From positions 1 through 39,696 of the forward strand of contig JAGAPA010000039.1 in the NCBI GenBank assembly GCA_017623455.1: DNA of 39,696 nt. The letters run 5' to 3'. This document shows positions 7,817-16,261 of this stretch, piece after piece (position 1 is the stretch's first letter; each line of letters begins with the position of its first letter). Made by a program: the position numbers and the translations under genes. The notes beneath the pieces were generated by a model. It was given only the letters and a program-made list of their open reading frames with translations. It made no database searches and was not told the origin of the DNA. Origin of the DNA: Clostridia bacterium. GTDB taxonomy: Bacteria > Bacillota > Clostridia > Christensenellales > Pumilibacteraceae.

Positions 7817-8746
7817 ATGGAAAGAACAAAGCTTTTGATTGATACGGATATCGGCGACGATATCGACGACTTGTTTGCATTATATTTTGCATTGCGTAAA
7901 GGTGTGGAGATCGTGGGTGTAACCACTGTTTTCAAGGATACCGTTCAGCGCGCTAAAATGGTAAAAAAACTGTTTAATGAGTTTGGTGAGGGATACGAAA
8001 AAGTACCTGTGTACGCAGGCTATGGAACTCCCCTTAACGGTGTGGGTGGAGATAAAGAAAAATTATGCCAGTACACTCCCGATATTGAGCAGTTTTCTCC
8101 CGACAACGAAAGGGAAGAAGAGGCTGTGGACTTTATTATAAGCGCGTGCGAAAAGTACGGAAGCGAGCTAACTATCGTTGCTATCGGACCTTTTACTAAT
8201 ATCGCCAAAGCCATTCAAAAAAAGCCTAACGTTTTCCATAACGTAAGCTTTGTTATTATGGGCGGTGCGTTTTTCCGTCAGTATGCGGACTGGAACGTTA
8301 TGTGCGACGTAGAAAGCGCAAAAATAATGTTTGACAATGTGCCGTCTTTGGAATGTTTGGGCGCAGACGTTACGCACAAATTGGATATAACGGACAAGGA
8401 AAAGGCTGAAATTTTAGACTATAAAAATCATGGAATGAACAAAGCAGGACGATACGTTAGTGAGATTTTCGGTATTTTCACCAATTATAACCGCCCAATG
8501 TACCTGCACGATCCGCTTGCTGTTTACTTTCCCACAAACCGCGAAATATGCACTATGGAAAAGGCAAGAGTAGAGGTTTTGACGGAGGGCATTATGCGAG
8601 GTATAACCTTTAATATTGACGCGTATAACAAAGCGTATATGAATCCGTATTGTGCGGGCTATGAGAACAAAAACCGCATAAGTGTTGCAAAAGACGTTAA
8701 AAAGCAAGAGTTTACCCAAACGTTTATGGCTGTATTTAAGGATTAG
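7817..8746 (+). CDS. Inosine-uridine preferring nucleoside hydrolase family protein
   Basis: It is expected to split the N-glycosidic bond of ribonucleosides, giving ribose and free base for salvage. The N-terminal LLIDTDIGDDIDDLFAL is the calcium-binding aspartate cluster of the IUNH family, followed by VVGVTTVF-type sequence, the central TIVAIGPFTNIAKAI block and a MGGAFF motif. Length (309 residues) is normal. No signal peptide, so cytosolic. AAGGAG lies 8 nt before the ATG. Substrate preference cannot be read from the sequence. A thioesterase gene follows after 11 bp. Confidence 0.9.
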   Translation: MERTKLLIDTDIGDDIDDLFALYFALRKGVEIVGVTTVFKDTVQRAKMVKKLFNEFGEGYEKVPVYAGYGTPLNGVGGDKEKLCQYTPDIEQFSPDNEREEEAVDFIISACEKYGSELTIVAIGPFTNIAKAIQKKPNVFHNVSFVIMGGAFFRQYADWNVMCDVESAKIMFDNVPSLECLGADVTHKLDITDKEKAEILDYKNHGMNKAGRYVSEIFGIFTNYNRPMYLHDPLAVYFPTNREICTMEKARVEVLTEGIMRGITFNIDAYNKAYMNPYCAGYENKNRISVAKDVKKQEFTQTFMAVFKD

Positions 8747-8757
8747 GAGTAATAAAA

Positions 8758-9159
8758 ATGAAAACGTTGGAAGAAATAGAGGGATTTTTCAAAAAGGACA
8801 AGTTTGCACAAAACTGCAATATAAAAATTGTAAGGGCAACGGACGGCGAGGCAGAATGTGTGATGCCTATAACTGACGAACATAAAAACGCAGTTGGCGG
8901 AGTACAGGGCGGAGCAATATTTACGCTTGCAGACTATACCTTTGCAATAGCTGCAAACTTCAACTGTGACGCGTGCGTGTCTGTTTCGGCAAGTATTTCG
9001 TATATAAGGGTTGCAAAAACGGATACTCTTACCGCCGTTGCTACGCGTTTGGGTGAAAGTAAGCACGTGGCTTTTTATGAAGTTAAGGTGTCGGACGGAT
9101 TGGGAAACATAGCAATAGCCAAGATAGACGGCTATAAAATACAAGCAAAAAAGCAGTAA
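8758..9159 (+). CDS. PaaI-like hotdog-fold thioesterase
   Basis: A 133-residue hotdog protein of the PaaI/4HBT group, expected to hydrolyse an acyl- or aryl-CoA. VGGVQGGAIFTLADYTFAIAA is the typical active-site helix, with the conserved aspartate in LADY. It is cytosolic and follows the nucleoside hydrolase after 11 bp with a GGAG site, so the two are probably cotranscribed. The aryl-CoA ligases at 18082-23468 could supply a substrate, but that link is only a guess. Confidence 0.85.
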   Translation: MKTLEEIEGFFKKDKFAQNCNIKIVRATDGEAECVMPITDEHKNAVGGVQGGAIFTLADYTFAIAANFNCDACVSVSASISYIRVAKTDTLTAVATRLGESKHVAFYEVKVSDGLGNIAIAKIDGYKIQAKKQ

Positions 9160-9214
9160 AACGTTAATTTTCACAATATTTTAAACAAAATACCGAAAAA
9201 TTATCTTTTTGCGG

Positions 9215-9243
9215 TTGACAAATGCTTTAGATGTTGCTATACT
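9215..9243 (+). promoter_or_regulatory. Sigma-A promoter of the 34-residue miniprotein
   Basis: TTGACA (9215-9220), 17-bp spacer, TATACT (9238-9243), about 32 bp before the start codon. Confidence 0.8.
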
Positions 9244-9275
9244 ATTAGAAGACCAAACAGGTGGAGGATGAAAAT

Positions 9276-9380
9276 ATGTCGTTTCTTATTATCGGTTTAG
9301 TAATAATTGCTATTAACGCTGTGTATATCGGTGGTGTTTTTCTTACCGCTAAAAATGCAGGAAAGACTAAAAAGAAATAA
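9276..9380 (+). CDS. Single-pass membrane miniprotein (34 residues), unknown function
   Basis: This small ORF reads MSFLIIGLVIIAINAVYIGG then VFLTAKNAGKTKKK: one hydrophobic helix of about 20 residues followed by a strongly basic tail, suggesting an inner-membrane peptide with a cytoplasmic C-terminus. GGAGG lies 8 nt before the ATG. It has its own near-consensus promoter and a strong terminator 27 bp after the stop, so it is a complete transcription unit. It could be a regulator of a membrane enzyme or a type I toxin-like peptide, but the basic end and lack of an antisense partner give no firm clue. Confidence 0.7.
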   Translation: MSFLIIGLVIIAINAVYIGGVFLTAKNAGKTKKK

Positions 9381-9406
9381 CTAAAAACTTTATGATAAGT
9401 CGTTAT

Positions 9407-9440
9407 GCGCATAAGGACCTTTTTCCTTGTGCGCTTTTTT
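9407..9440 (+). terminator. Rho-independent terminator
   Basis: GCGCATAAGG (9407-9416) pairs with CCTTGTGCGC (9425-9434), followed by six T. It ends the miniprotein unit. Confidence 0.9.
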
Positions 9441-9445
9441 CGTTT

Positions 9446-9492
9446 AAAAAATTCTGCATTTCCCGTGTAATTTAAGGCAAATGCAGAATTTT
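9446..9492 (-). terminator. Leftward rho-independent terminator facing the invertible segment
   Basis: AAAATTCTGCATTT (9448-9461) and AAATGCAGAATTTT (9479-9492) are perfect 14-bp inverted copies around a 17-nt loop. Read leftward, the stem is followed by a run of T (9451-9446). It would stop any transcript coming left out of 9526-9694. Confidence 0.7.
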
Positions 9493-9525
9493 AATTATTG
9501 CATAACAATTATAAAAAGTTCGCGG

Positions 9526-9694
9526 AATATCTTATTCAATGAACAAATGTAGTTAAATTATATCATTATTGTATTTTCCTGTCAACGATTTAATGTCAAA
9601 ATGCAATTTTTTGTCATTTTTTTTTGCTATATTTTTGTGTATATACAAGAAAATATTGATAGCTTCTATATTTATGTTCGCTGAATAAGATATT
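9526..9694. promoter_or_regulatory. Candidate invertible promoter segment (phase switch), OFF orientation
   Basis: Two 20-bp inverted repeats, AATATCTTATTCAATGAACA (9526-9545) and TGTTCGCTGAATAAGATATT (9675-9694), match at 18 of 20 positions, with 13 bp perfect at the outer ends. They enclose 129 bp. Inside, on the minus strand, is a perfect consensus promoter: TTGACA (9585-9580), 17 bp, TATAAT (9562-9557). It points away from the large surface-protein gene and into the terminator at 9446-9492. Only weak promoter-like sequences point right. Flipping the segment would place TTGACA at 9635-9640 and TATAAT at 9658-9663, with a leader of about 70 nt to the start codon. This is the known layout of phase-variable promoters; no recombinase gene is in the window. 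Confidence 0.7.
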
Positions 9695-9742
9695 AGGTGA
9701 ACATGTGTATTACTTATTTCTATATTATAGGAGGTCATGAAA

Positions 9743-12700
9743 ATGGCGAAGAAAAAAAGCTTTAAAACAGCTTTGGTTATGGCGATTCTCTCCATCGTTG
9801 TATGCCTTTCGATGTTCGCAGGAACGACGTTTGCCTGGTTTACAGATTCTGTAACAAGCACAAACAATGTTATCCAGTCCGGAACACTTAAGATTGCAAT
9901 GCAATACGATAACGACGAGACATCCGATTGGACGGATTTCACCAGTACCACAAACGTGTTCAAACAAGACGCTCGTTGGGAGCCCGGACACGTAGAAGTA
10001 ATTAAGTTCAAGATTAAAAACGTAGGAACTCTTGATCTTAAGTATCAGCTCAAAGCATATATTGACGAAGAAATTGGCTCTACAAACGTTAACGGAGTTG
10101 ATTTCAAGCTTTCAGACTTTATTAAGTATGCAGTAATTGAGGGCGATCAAAACTACGATCGTGAAGCAGCAGTTAATGCGGCTAACCCCAATGCAGTAGA
10201 TCTTAGTGAAAATTATGTTAGCTCGTTAAAGCTTGGAGCAGGCAAAGAAAGAATTGTAACGATGGTAGTTTATATGCCCACTACCGTTGGTAACGATGCT
10301 AACGCAATGCCGGATGCACCCGTTCCCACTATCAATCTTGGAATTGCATTGAATGCAACTCAGGTTGAAGCGGAAAGCGACAGCTTTGGTTCTGATTACG
10401 ATGCAGGCGCACCTTGGATGGGTGATATAGATACCGCTTGGTATTTTGAAGATACTACGGCAGATACCTATACCATCGACAGTGCAGAAGAGCTTGCAGG
10501 TTTTGCAGCTATTGTAAACGGAACTGCGGAAGCTCCCGTAACCGGATTGTCCACCATAAGTGCTTCTACAAACGCAAATCAGGACACTTTTAAGGGTAAG
10601 ACAGTTAAATTGGGTGGAAATATCGACCTTAACGGTTTGGATTGGACTCCCATTGGAAGAATAGGAAAAACGTCTACTGACTTTGCGTATTCTTTCAAAG
10701 GAACTTTTGACGGACAGGGCTATATCGTAAGCAACCTTAACGTTTCCAATATAGGTTGGGCAGGCTTGTTTGGTATTGCTCACCAGGCTGAAATCAACAA
10801 CGTAAAGATCAACAACGTAAAACTTGAATCTTCCCGTATGACAGGTTCTGTTGTAGGTCAGCTTTACGGAAGTATCGATAACTGCCACGTTAACAACGTA
10901 AACATCACTGTTGTTCCTAACTGGGATCAAAAGAACTCTAAGTTTGATAACGGAGATAAGGTAGGCGGTATCGTAGGTTGGCTTGGTGATAACGGAAATA
11001 ATCGTCACCTTACCAATTCTTCTGCAACCAACGTAAATATCATAGGTTACCGTGATATCGGTGGTATTGTAGGCTATGTTGCATCTTCTACCACAATCAG
11101 CGGATGTAAAGTAGATACTGCAGATCTTGAGTCTGATCAGGTTACAAACCATTATGGAGATAAAGATGCTAACGTAGGCGCAATCTGGGGCAGAAAGGGA
11201 GGAGATATTATCGAATCCAATAACACCGCTGAAAATGTAACGGCTTCTTATTCGGAAGACGGTATTGAATACAAAAAGGATGGCGAAGGAAACGTTATAT
11301 TATATCTTGTACCTGCAGGCTACAACAATGATACTGTTGTTGTGTCCGAAGGCGTAACTGCTATTGGAAATTATGCATTTGCTTCTAATAATAATGTAAA
11401 AACTGTTGAACTTTCCTCCACTGTCAGAACTCTTGGTCGTGGATTTGACAGTTCTACTGTAGAAAAAGTTGTTCTTAACGAGGGCTTGGAAGTAATTGAT
11501 TCCCGTGCATTCAGAAGAACAAACAACTTAAAAGAAGTTGTTATTTCTTCTACCGTTAAAACTGTTGCAGATAATGCGTTCCAATCTTCTGCTATCAAAA
11601 ATATTGTATTCCCTGAAAATGTAACGTATGTTGGAGATTCTTGCTTTACTGCTGCAACCGTGGAAAGCGTAACCTTTATGGGTAAAAATGTAGAAATTGC
11701 TCATTATGCGTTCCGTGATTGTCCTAATCTTAAAACCGTTACGATTTTAGCAGATGCTATCACTCTTGGCGATGGTATGATTTTTACAAATTCTCAGAAT
11801 AACAATCAAGATCCCAATAATATTACTGTATATGTAAAGAATGAGGATGTAAAGAAAGCTATTGTTGATAATGGAACTTTTAAGGGCGCTATCGTTGTAA
11901 TGAGTGATGTTGTTGATGAACCGGCAGATATTGAAAATTCTTTCTCTGATAACGCTGATACCGTATACGTATCTGCAGGAACTTATACGTTCCCCTCGTC
12001 CAGCATAAGAGCAGGCGACGTTGTTATCTGTGCTGAGGGAACCGTATTTGAAGGAAATTCCAAGCTTAATATCGGTGGCGCAACCGTAAAGGGCGCAACC
12101 TTCTCTAACCCTACAGGAACTGCAGTTGACCAGACCATTAACGGAACCTTTGTAGATTGTACTTTCTACGGTTCTAACGGATTGCGTTGGTGCTATGCAG
12201 GCGAGACTGTAGTATTCGAAAACTGCGTATTCGACGGCGCTGTTTACGGTGTTCACTTCGACGGCGGTGCTAATAACGTATTGTTCAAGAATTGTACCAT
12301 CAGCGGATTTAACGCAATGGGCGGTGCTATCACCAACTTGAAAATGGAAGGATGTACTTTTAAGGCAAACGGCAGAAGCGGATACAACGGAATCAACTTG
12401 TGGGGCAACACCGAGCTTACCGATTGTACTTTCATTTTTGATGGTTCGGTAACAGAGTGGATTGATGCTTGTGGAGATAACACCACCATAACAGTTAACA
12501 ACTGTGTTGTAACCGACGGTACCAATGAAAAGGATATCAAAACTGTAATTGGTAACTACGGAACCGGCAACACCATAACTGTAGACGGAGATTATCTTGC
12601 TTGGTCTGCAAGTGAGTTTAACAGTGCAGTAGAAGCAGGTGCTACAACCGTTTATTTGCTTGGCGATGCAGAAGTTGATCTTAACGGCAATCAGAAAGAT

Positions 12701-13216
12701 GGCTTGAATATTATCGGTATTGGTGACAACGTTAAAGTTGCAAATACTACCAACTATGCAAGCGGTAAATCCGTAGGCGCAATCTGGAAGGCTATCCACC
12801 TTAAGAACGTAACCATAACTAACACCGTTTACACAATGGCAGACGGCGGAAACGCAACCTTTGAGAAAGTAAACTTTGCAGCAGGCGTAAGACAGGCATA
12901 CGGTAAGAACGTAGTGTTCACCGATTGTACCTTTGGTTCTAACTCCGAAGGCTATGCTCTCCACTTCCAGACAGACTCTGCAAGCGAGGGTGGAAACATC
13001 ACTATCGACGGATGTAAGTTTGAAGGCGGAAAGGTTCATCTTGGCGGAAAGAGAGCTTATACTTTCACAGGCTGTGACTTTGCTGCAGGAACCGATTTCC
13101 AGGTTTGGAGCAATATCACTCTCAGCGAATGCACTGTTGATGGCGTAGCAGTAACTGCAGAAAACGTTGCAACCTTGTTCCCCAATCTTGATTTGACAAA
13201 GGTTTCTTTTAATTAA
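9743..13216 (+). CDS. Large secreted surface protein: TasA/SipW-type signal, GLUG-like, BspA-like leucine-rich and beta-helix regions
   Basis: This 1157-residue protein is exported. Residues 1-31 form a signal with basic KKK, a hydrophobic core and FAGTTFAWFTDS, the cleavage context of TasA/camelysin proteins processed by the ER-type signal peptidase SipW. A camelysin-like beta domain follows (about 32-210). GLUG-like modules come next (SAEELAGFAAIVNG near 243; VGGIVGWLGDNG near 406; IGGIVGYVASS near 439), then BspA-like leucine-rich repeats (VSEGVTAIGNYAF near 530, to about 680). Residues 740-1140 form a threonine/asparagine-rich right-handed beta-helix with recurring 'F.NC.F.G' rungs. No LPXTG motif, SLH domain or C-terminal membrane segment is seen. 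The ATG at 9743 has AGGAGGT 7 nt upstream; the ATG at 9737 leaves 1 nt. Adhesin or biofilm roles are inferred. Confidence 0.85.
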   Translation: MAKKKSFKTALVMAILSIVVCLSMFAGTTFAWFTDSVTSTNNVIQSGTLKIAMQYDNDETSDWTDFTSTTNVFKQDARWEPGHVEVIKFKIKNVGTLDLKYQLKAYIDEEIGSTNVNGVDFKLSDFIKYAVIEGDQNYDREAAVNAANPNAVDLSENYVSSLKLGAGKERIVTMVVYMPTTVGNDANAMPDAPVPTINLGIALNATQVEAESDSFGSDYDAGAPWMGDIDTAWYFEDTTADTYTIDSAEELAGFAAIVNGTAEAPVTGLSTISASTNANQDTFKGKTVKLGGNIDLNGLDWTPIGRIGKTSTDFAYSFKGTFDGQGYIVSNLNVSNIGWAGLFGIAHQAEINNVKINNVKLESSRMTGSVVGQLYGSIDNCHVNNVNITVVPNWDQKNSKFDNGDKVGGIVGWLGDNGNNRHLTNSSATNVNIIGYRDIGGIVGYVASSTTISGCKVDTADLESDQVTNHYGDKDANVGAIWGRKGGDIIESNNTAENVTASYSEDGIEYKKDGEGNVILYLVPAGYNNDTVVVSEGVTAIGNYAFASNNNVKTVELSSTVRTLGRGFDSSTVEKVVLNEGLEVIDSRAFRRTNNLKEVVISSTVKTVADNAFQSSAIKNIVFPENVTYVGDSCFTAATVESVTFMGKNVEIAHYAFRDCPNLKTVTILADAITLGDGMIFTNSQNNNQDPNNITVYVKNEDVKKAIVDNGTFKGAIVVMSDVVDEPADIENSFSDNADTVYVSAGTYTFPSSSIRAGDVVICAEGTVFEGNSKLNIGGATVKGATFSNPTGTAVDQTINGTFVDCTFYGSNGLRWCYAGETVVFENCVFDGAVYGVHFDGGANNVLFKNCTISGFNAMGGAITNLKMEGCTFKANGRSGYNGINLWGNTELTDCTFIFDGSVTEWIDACGDNTTITVNNCVVTDGTNEKDIKTVIGNYGTGNTITVDGDYLAWSASEFNSAVEAGATTVYLLGDAEVDLNGNQKDGLNIIGIGDNVKVANTTNYASGKSVGAIWKAIHLKNVTITNTVYTMADGGNATFEKVNFAAGVRQAYGKNVVFTDCTFGSNSEGYALHFQTDSASEGGNITIDGCKFEGGKVHLGGKRAYTFTGCDFAAGTDFQVWSNITLSECTVDGVAVTAENVATLFPNLDLTKVSFN

Positions 13217-13241
13217 TTTTCAACTAACAACAAAAAAACTA

Positions 13242-13281
13242 AAAAAACTTCTTTAGGCTTTATTGCTTAAGGAAGTTTTTT
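13242..13281. terminator. Strong bidirectional terminator
   Basis: AAAAAACTTCTTTAGGC (13242-13258) pairs with GCTTAAGGAAGTTTTTT (13265-13281), 17 bp with two wobble pairs and a 6-nt loop, with A-run and T-run on the two sides. It serves the surface-protein gene from the left and the AraC gene from the right. Confidence 0.9.
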
Positions 13282-13290
13282 GCTTAAAAC

Positions 13291-14145
13291 TTAGTTTTTT
13301 ACGTTCTTTTTGTACTGTGTAGGCGTAACGTTTTTTATGGACTTAAAAACCTTAGTAAAATAGCTGACGTCGTTAAAACCGCAGTTTATGGCAGACTCGG
13401 TTACCGTTGCGTTCTTTACCTGCATATTATAGCAAGCTTTTTCTATTCGCAGTTCGTTGATATAAGCAATAGGCGTTTTTGACGTGTATAAGCTAAAAAG
13501 CCTGCAAAGGTATTTTTCATTCATATTAACAAGGTTAGAAAGCGTACTGAGAGAAATAGGTTCGTTGTAATGTGTATCTATATAATCTAAAAGTATGCTC
13601 ATAATTTCTCTTTGCGCGCTGTGTTTGGAAGAGGTTTTGTCTTGCACGCGTCCTTCCTTGTATAAGTTGAAGATAATCTCGTACAAAGTGCTTAGCACTG
13701 TAAGCTCGAAGTATTGTTCTCTGTTTTTAAGAGCGGTGCAAAGCTTGTCTACGGATGCGTAAAGCGAAGAGGAGTTGTTGGTAAGAAAACAGTTTATTTC
13801 CTTTTGCGCGGAAACTATGGGCGAAACGTATTTTTCCATTGCATCCTGTGTTTGCTTTCTGAGGATATTAAGATCAAGCACAATGCACTCGTACGAGCAA
13901 TTTTCGGGGACTCCTCTATGAATACAGCCTCCGTCCACAAACAGGATATCGCCCTTGTTCATAATCCTTTCCTCGTTGTCTACGTGCGCTAAAAATCTTC
14001 CCTCGTTAACCCTTATTATTTCCAGCTCGTTATGCCAATGCGCTTCCATAACGTATTGATGATAAGCAGGGGTTACGTTGTAGTAGCTTATTGGAAATCC
14101 GGGTTCGCCTCTGCGTTTTTTTTCTATGTATTCCGAATACTTCAT
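13291..14145 (-). CDS. AraC family transcriptional regulator
   Basis: A 284-residue regulator. The N-terminal cupin half contains HWHNELEIIRVNEGRF and the NKGDILFVDGGCIHRG turn, a sugar-sensing fold. The C-terminal 100 residues hold two helix-turn-helix motifs: ISLSTLSNLVNMNEKYLCRL and TVTESAINCGFNDVSYFTKV, then the family ending VTPTQYKK. It lies divergent to fucI, with a 236-bp gap, so it most likely activates fucI in response to fucose or a related sugar. That ligand is an inference from position. Confidence 0.9.
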   Translation of the reverse strand: MKYSEYIEKKRRGEPGFPISYYNVTPAYHQYVMEAHWHNELEIIRVNEGRFLAHVDNEERIMNKGDILFVDGGCIHRGVPENCSYECIVLDLNILRKQTQDAMEKYVSPIVSAQKEINCFLTNNSSSLYASVDKLCTALKNREQYFELTVLSTLYEIIFNLYKEGRVQDKTSSKHSAQREIMSILLDYIDTHYNEPISLSTLSNLVNMNEKYLCRLFSLYTSKTPIAYINELRIEKACYNMQVKNATVTESAINCGFNDVSYFTKVFKSIKNVTPTQYKKNVKN

Positions 14146-14236
14146 ATCGTGTTTAACCCTCGTTAAAAGTGACTTTTGTTATAATTTTATCATATTAAAA
14201 ATAAGTATAACACGTTTGACGCGAATTTTCAACAGA

Positions 14237-14267
14237 TTTTACTAAAATACTTTCTATCTTAGTAAAA
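14237..14267. promoter_or_regulatory. Inverted repeat in the araC-type/fucI intergenic region
   Basis: TTTTACTAA (14237-14245) and TTAGTAAAA (14259-14267) are perfect 9-bp inverted copies with centres 22 bp apart, two helical turns. The pair lies about 70 bp upstream of the fucI -10 box, a usual place for an AraC-type activator site. The assignment is a guess from position. Confidence 0.4.
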
Positions 14268-14334
14268 ATTTAAAAAAGTAACTATTGTTATAGTTTTTTC
14301 CATAATAATACAAGCATTTTCAAAAAAAGTGTGT

Positions 14335-14340
14335 TATAAT
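14335..14340 (+). promoter_or_regulatory. Probable fucI promoter (-10 box, weak -35)
   Basis: TATAAT at 14335-14340 has no good -35 box 16-18 bp upstream (AAGCAT there). A good -10 with a poor -35 is the usual sign of an activator-dependent promoter, fitting the divergent AraC gene. Confidence 0.5.
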
Positions 14341-14381
14341 AATAAATGGAAAATAAATAAAAACGTATAATGGAGGAAAAT

Positions 14382-16181
14382 ATGGCTAAAAACAGACTTA
14401 TTGGTGACTATCCCGTAATAGGAATTCGTCCTACTATTGACGGAAGACGCGGACCGCTTAAGGTTAGAGAGTCGCTTGAAGAGCAGACCATGAATATGGC
14501 TAAAAGCGCGGCTAAGCTTATTGAGGAAAACTTAAGGTATTCCAACGGCGAAAAGGTTAAGGTAATCATTGCCGACACAACTATCGGAAGAGTGGCAGAG
14601 GCTGCTATGTGCGAGGAGAAGTTCAAAAAGAACGGCGTGGATATTACGCTTACCGTAACGCCTTGCTGGTGCTACGGCTCTGAAACCATGGACATGAACC
14701 CCAACACCATAAAGGCGGTTTGGGGCTTTAACGGAACGGAAAGACCGGGCGCGGTATATCTTGCTTCTGTTCTTGCTTCCCACGCTCAAAAGGGTTTACC
14801 TGCGTTTGGAATTTACGGTAACGACGTAAAGGACTGTGACGATACTGAGATTCCCGAGGACGTAAAAGAGAAGATCTTGCGTTTTGCGCGTTCCGCTATT
14901 GCCGTTGCTACAATGCGCGGAAAGTCGTACTTGCAAATAGGTTCTATTTGTATGGGTATCGGCGGATCTATTATTGACAGTAACTTTATCGAGGACTACC
15001 TTGGCATGCGTGTTGAGAGCGTTGACGAGGTGGAGATCATCCGCAGAATGAGTGAGGGTATTTATAACGAGGAAGAGTATAAAAAGGCGCTTGCTTGGGC
15101 TAAGAAGTACTGCAAGGAAGGCTTTGACAAGAACCCCGAAAATCTTCAGAAAACGCGAGCGCAAAAGGACGAGGAGTGGGAGTTCGTTGTAAAGATGATG
15201 GTTATCATCAAAGACCTTATGAACGGAAACCCCAATCTTCCCAAGGGACGCGAGGAGGAAATGGTTGGACACAACGCTATTGCCGCAGGATTCCAAGGTC
15301 AGCGTCAGTGGACGGATTTTTATCCCAACTGCGACTTTGCAGAGGCTATGCTCAATACCTCGTTTGACTACGAAGGCGCAAGAGAGCCGTACATTCTTGC
15401 AACCGAAAACGACGTGCTTAACGGTTTGGGAATGTTGTTTATGAAACTTCTTACCAACCGTCCGCAAATGTTTGCCGATGTTAGAACGTGCTGGAACGCA
15501 GAGTCAGTTAAGCGTGTTACCGGCTATGAAATCGAGGGCAAGGCAAAGGACGCTAAGGGCTTTATTCATCTTATAAACTCGGGTGCGTGCTGTCTTGACG
15601 CAAACGGTGAAGCAAAGGACGAGAACGGAAACGCGGTAATGAAGGAATGGTACAACGTTACCGAAAAAGACATTAACGCTATTATGGAAAACAGTACTTT
15701 CAACTATGCGGATCTTGGATATTTCCGTGGCGGTGGATTTTCGTCGAGATTTGAAACTAAGGCGGAAATGCCTGTTACTATGATTCGTTTGAATTTGGTA
15801 AAAGGGCTTGGACCCGTGCTTCAGATTGCAGAGGGTTGGACTGTGCATCTGCCCGAAAAGGTGTCCGATACGCTTTGGAAGAGAACGGACTACACTTGGC
15901 CCTGTACTTGGTTTGCTCCCCGTCTTACGGGTAAAGCCCCATTTACAAGCGCGTATGACGTTATGAATAACTGGGGCGCTAATCACGGTGCAATATCTTA
16001 CGGGCATATCGGTGCGGATATTATCACAATGGCGTCTATGCTCCGTATTCCCGTTTGTATGCACAACGTAGACGACGATAAGATTTTCCGTCCTGCGTGC
16101 TGGAATGCGTTTGGAATGGATAAGGAAGGAGCGGACTACAGAGCGTGTGCTAACTTTGGACCTAACTTCAAAAAAGTATAA
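14382..16181 (+). CDS. fucI: L-fucose isomerase
   Basis: It converts L-fucose to L-fuculose, using a divalent metal; members also act on D-arabinose. The N-terminal [27 protein letters not shown] region (key residues G, R, P, T, D, G, R, R, G) and the downstream [13 protein letters not shown] block are typical of FucI. Length is 599 residues against about 591 in E. coli. I chose ATG 14382 because GGAGG lies about 5 nt upstream; the ATG at 14370 sits before that site. The gene is monocistronic, with no fuculokinase, aldolase or fucose permease next to it, so the rest of the pathway must be elsewhere. Confidence 0.93.
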   Translation: MAKNRLIGDYPVIGIRPTIDGRRGPLKVRESLEEQTMNMAKSAAKLIEENLRYSNGEKVKVIIADTTIGRVAEAAMCEEKFKKNGVDITLTVTPCWCYGSETMDMNPNTIKAVWGFNGTERPGAVYLASVLASHAQKGLPAFGIYGNDVKDCDDTEIPEDVKEKILRFARSAIAVATMRGKSYLQIGSICMGIGGSIIDSNFIEDYLGMRVESVDEVEIIRRMSEGIYNEEEYKKALAWAKKYCKEGFDKNPENLQKTRAQKDEEWEFVVKMMVIIKDLMNGNPNLPKGREEEMVGHNAIAAGFQGQRQWTDFYPNCDFAEAMLNTSFDYEGAREPYILATENDVLNGLGMLFMKLLTNRPQMFADVRTCWNAESVKRVTGYEIEGKAKDAKGFIHLINSGACCLDANGEAKDENGNAVMKEWYNVTEKDINAIMENSTFNYADLGYFRGGGFSSRFETKAEMPVTMIRLNLVKGLGPVLQIAEGWTVHLPEKVSDTLWKRTDYTWPCTWFAPRLTGKAPFTSAYDVMNNWGANHGAISYGHIGADIITMASMLRIPVCMHNVDDDKIFRPACWNAFGMDKEGADYRACANFGPNFKKV

Positions 16182-16217
16182 AAATCTAAGATACGTATAA
16201 TAAAAAACGCAACAAAA

Positions 16218-16256
16218 ACACCCTTTCTTGATAACAAGAGAGGGTGTGATTTTTTA
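16218..16256. terminator. Bidirectional terminator between fucI and the AEC transporter
   Basis: ACACCCTTTCTTG (16218-16230) pairs with CAAGAGAGGGTGT (16235-16247) around ATAA, with a T-run on the right and an A-run on the left. Confidence 0.85.
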
Positions 16257-16261
16257 TGGGG

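Noticed and set aside
9448-9492. ARG-box-like TGCATTT words upstream of the switch
   Set aside because: They belong to a perfect 14-bp hairpin followed by a T-run leftward, better explained as a terminator.
11747-13039. Long antisense ORF of 430 codons inside the surface-protein gene
   Set aside because: It lies entirely opposite a repeat-rich coding region, has no ribosome binding site or recognisable domain, and reflects codon bias of the real gene.
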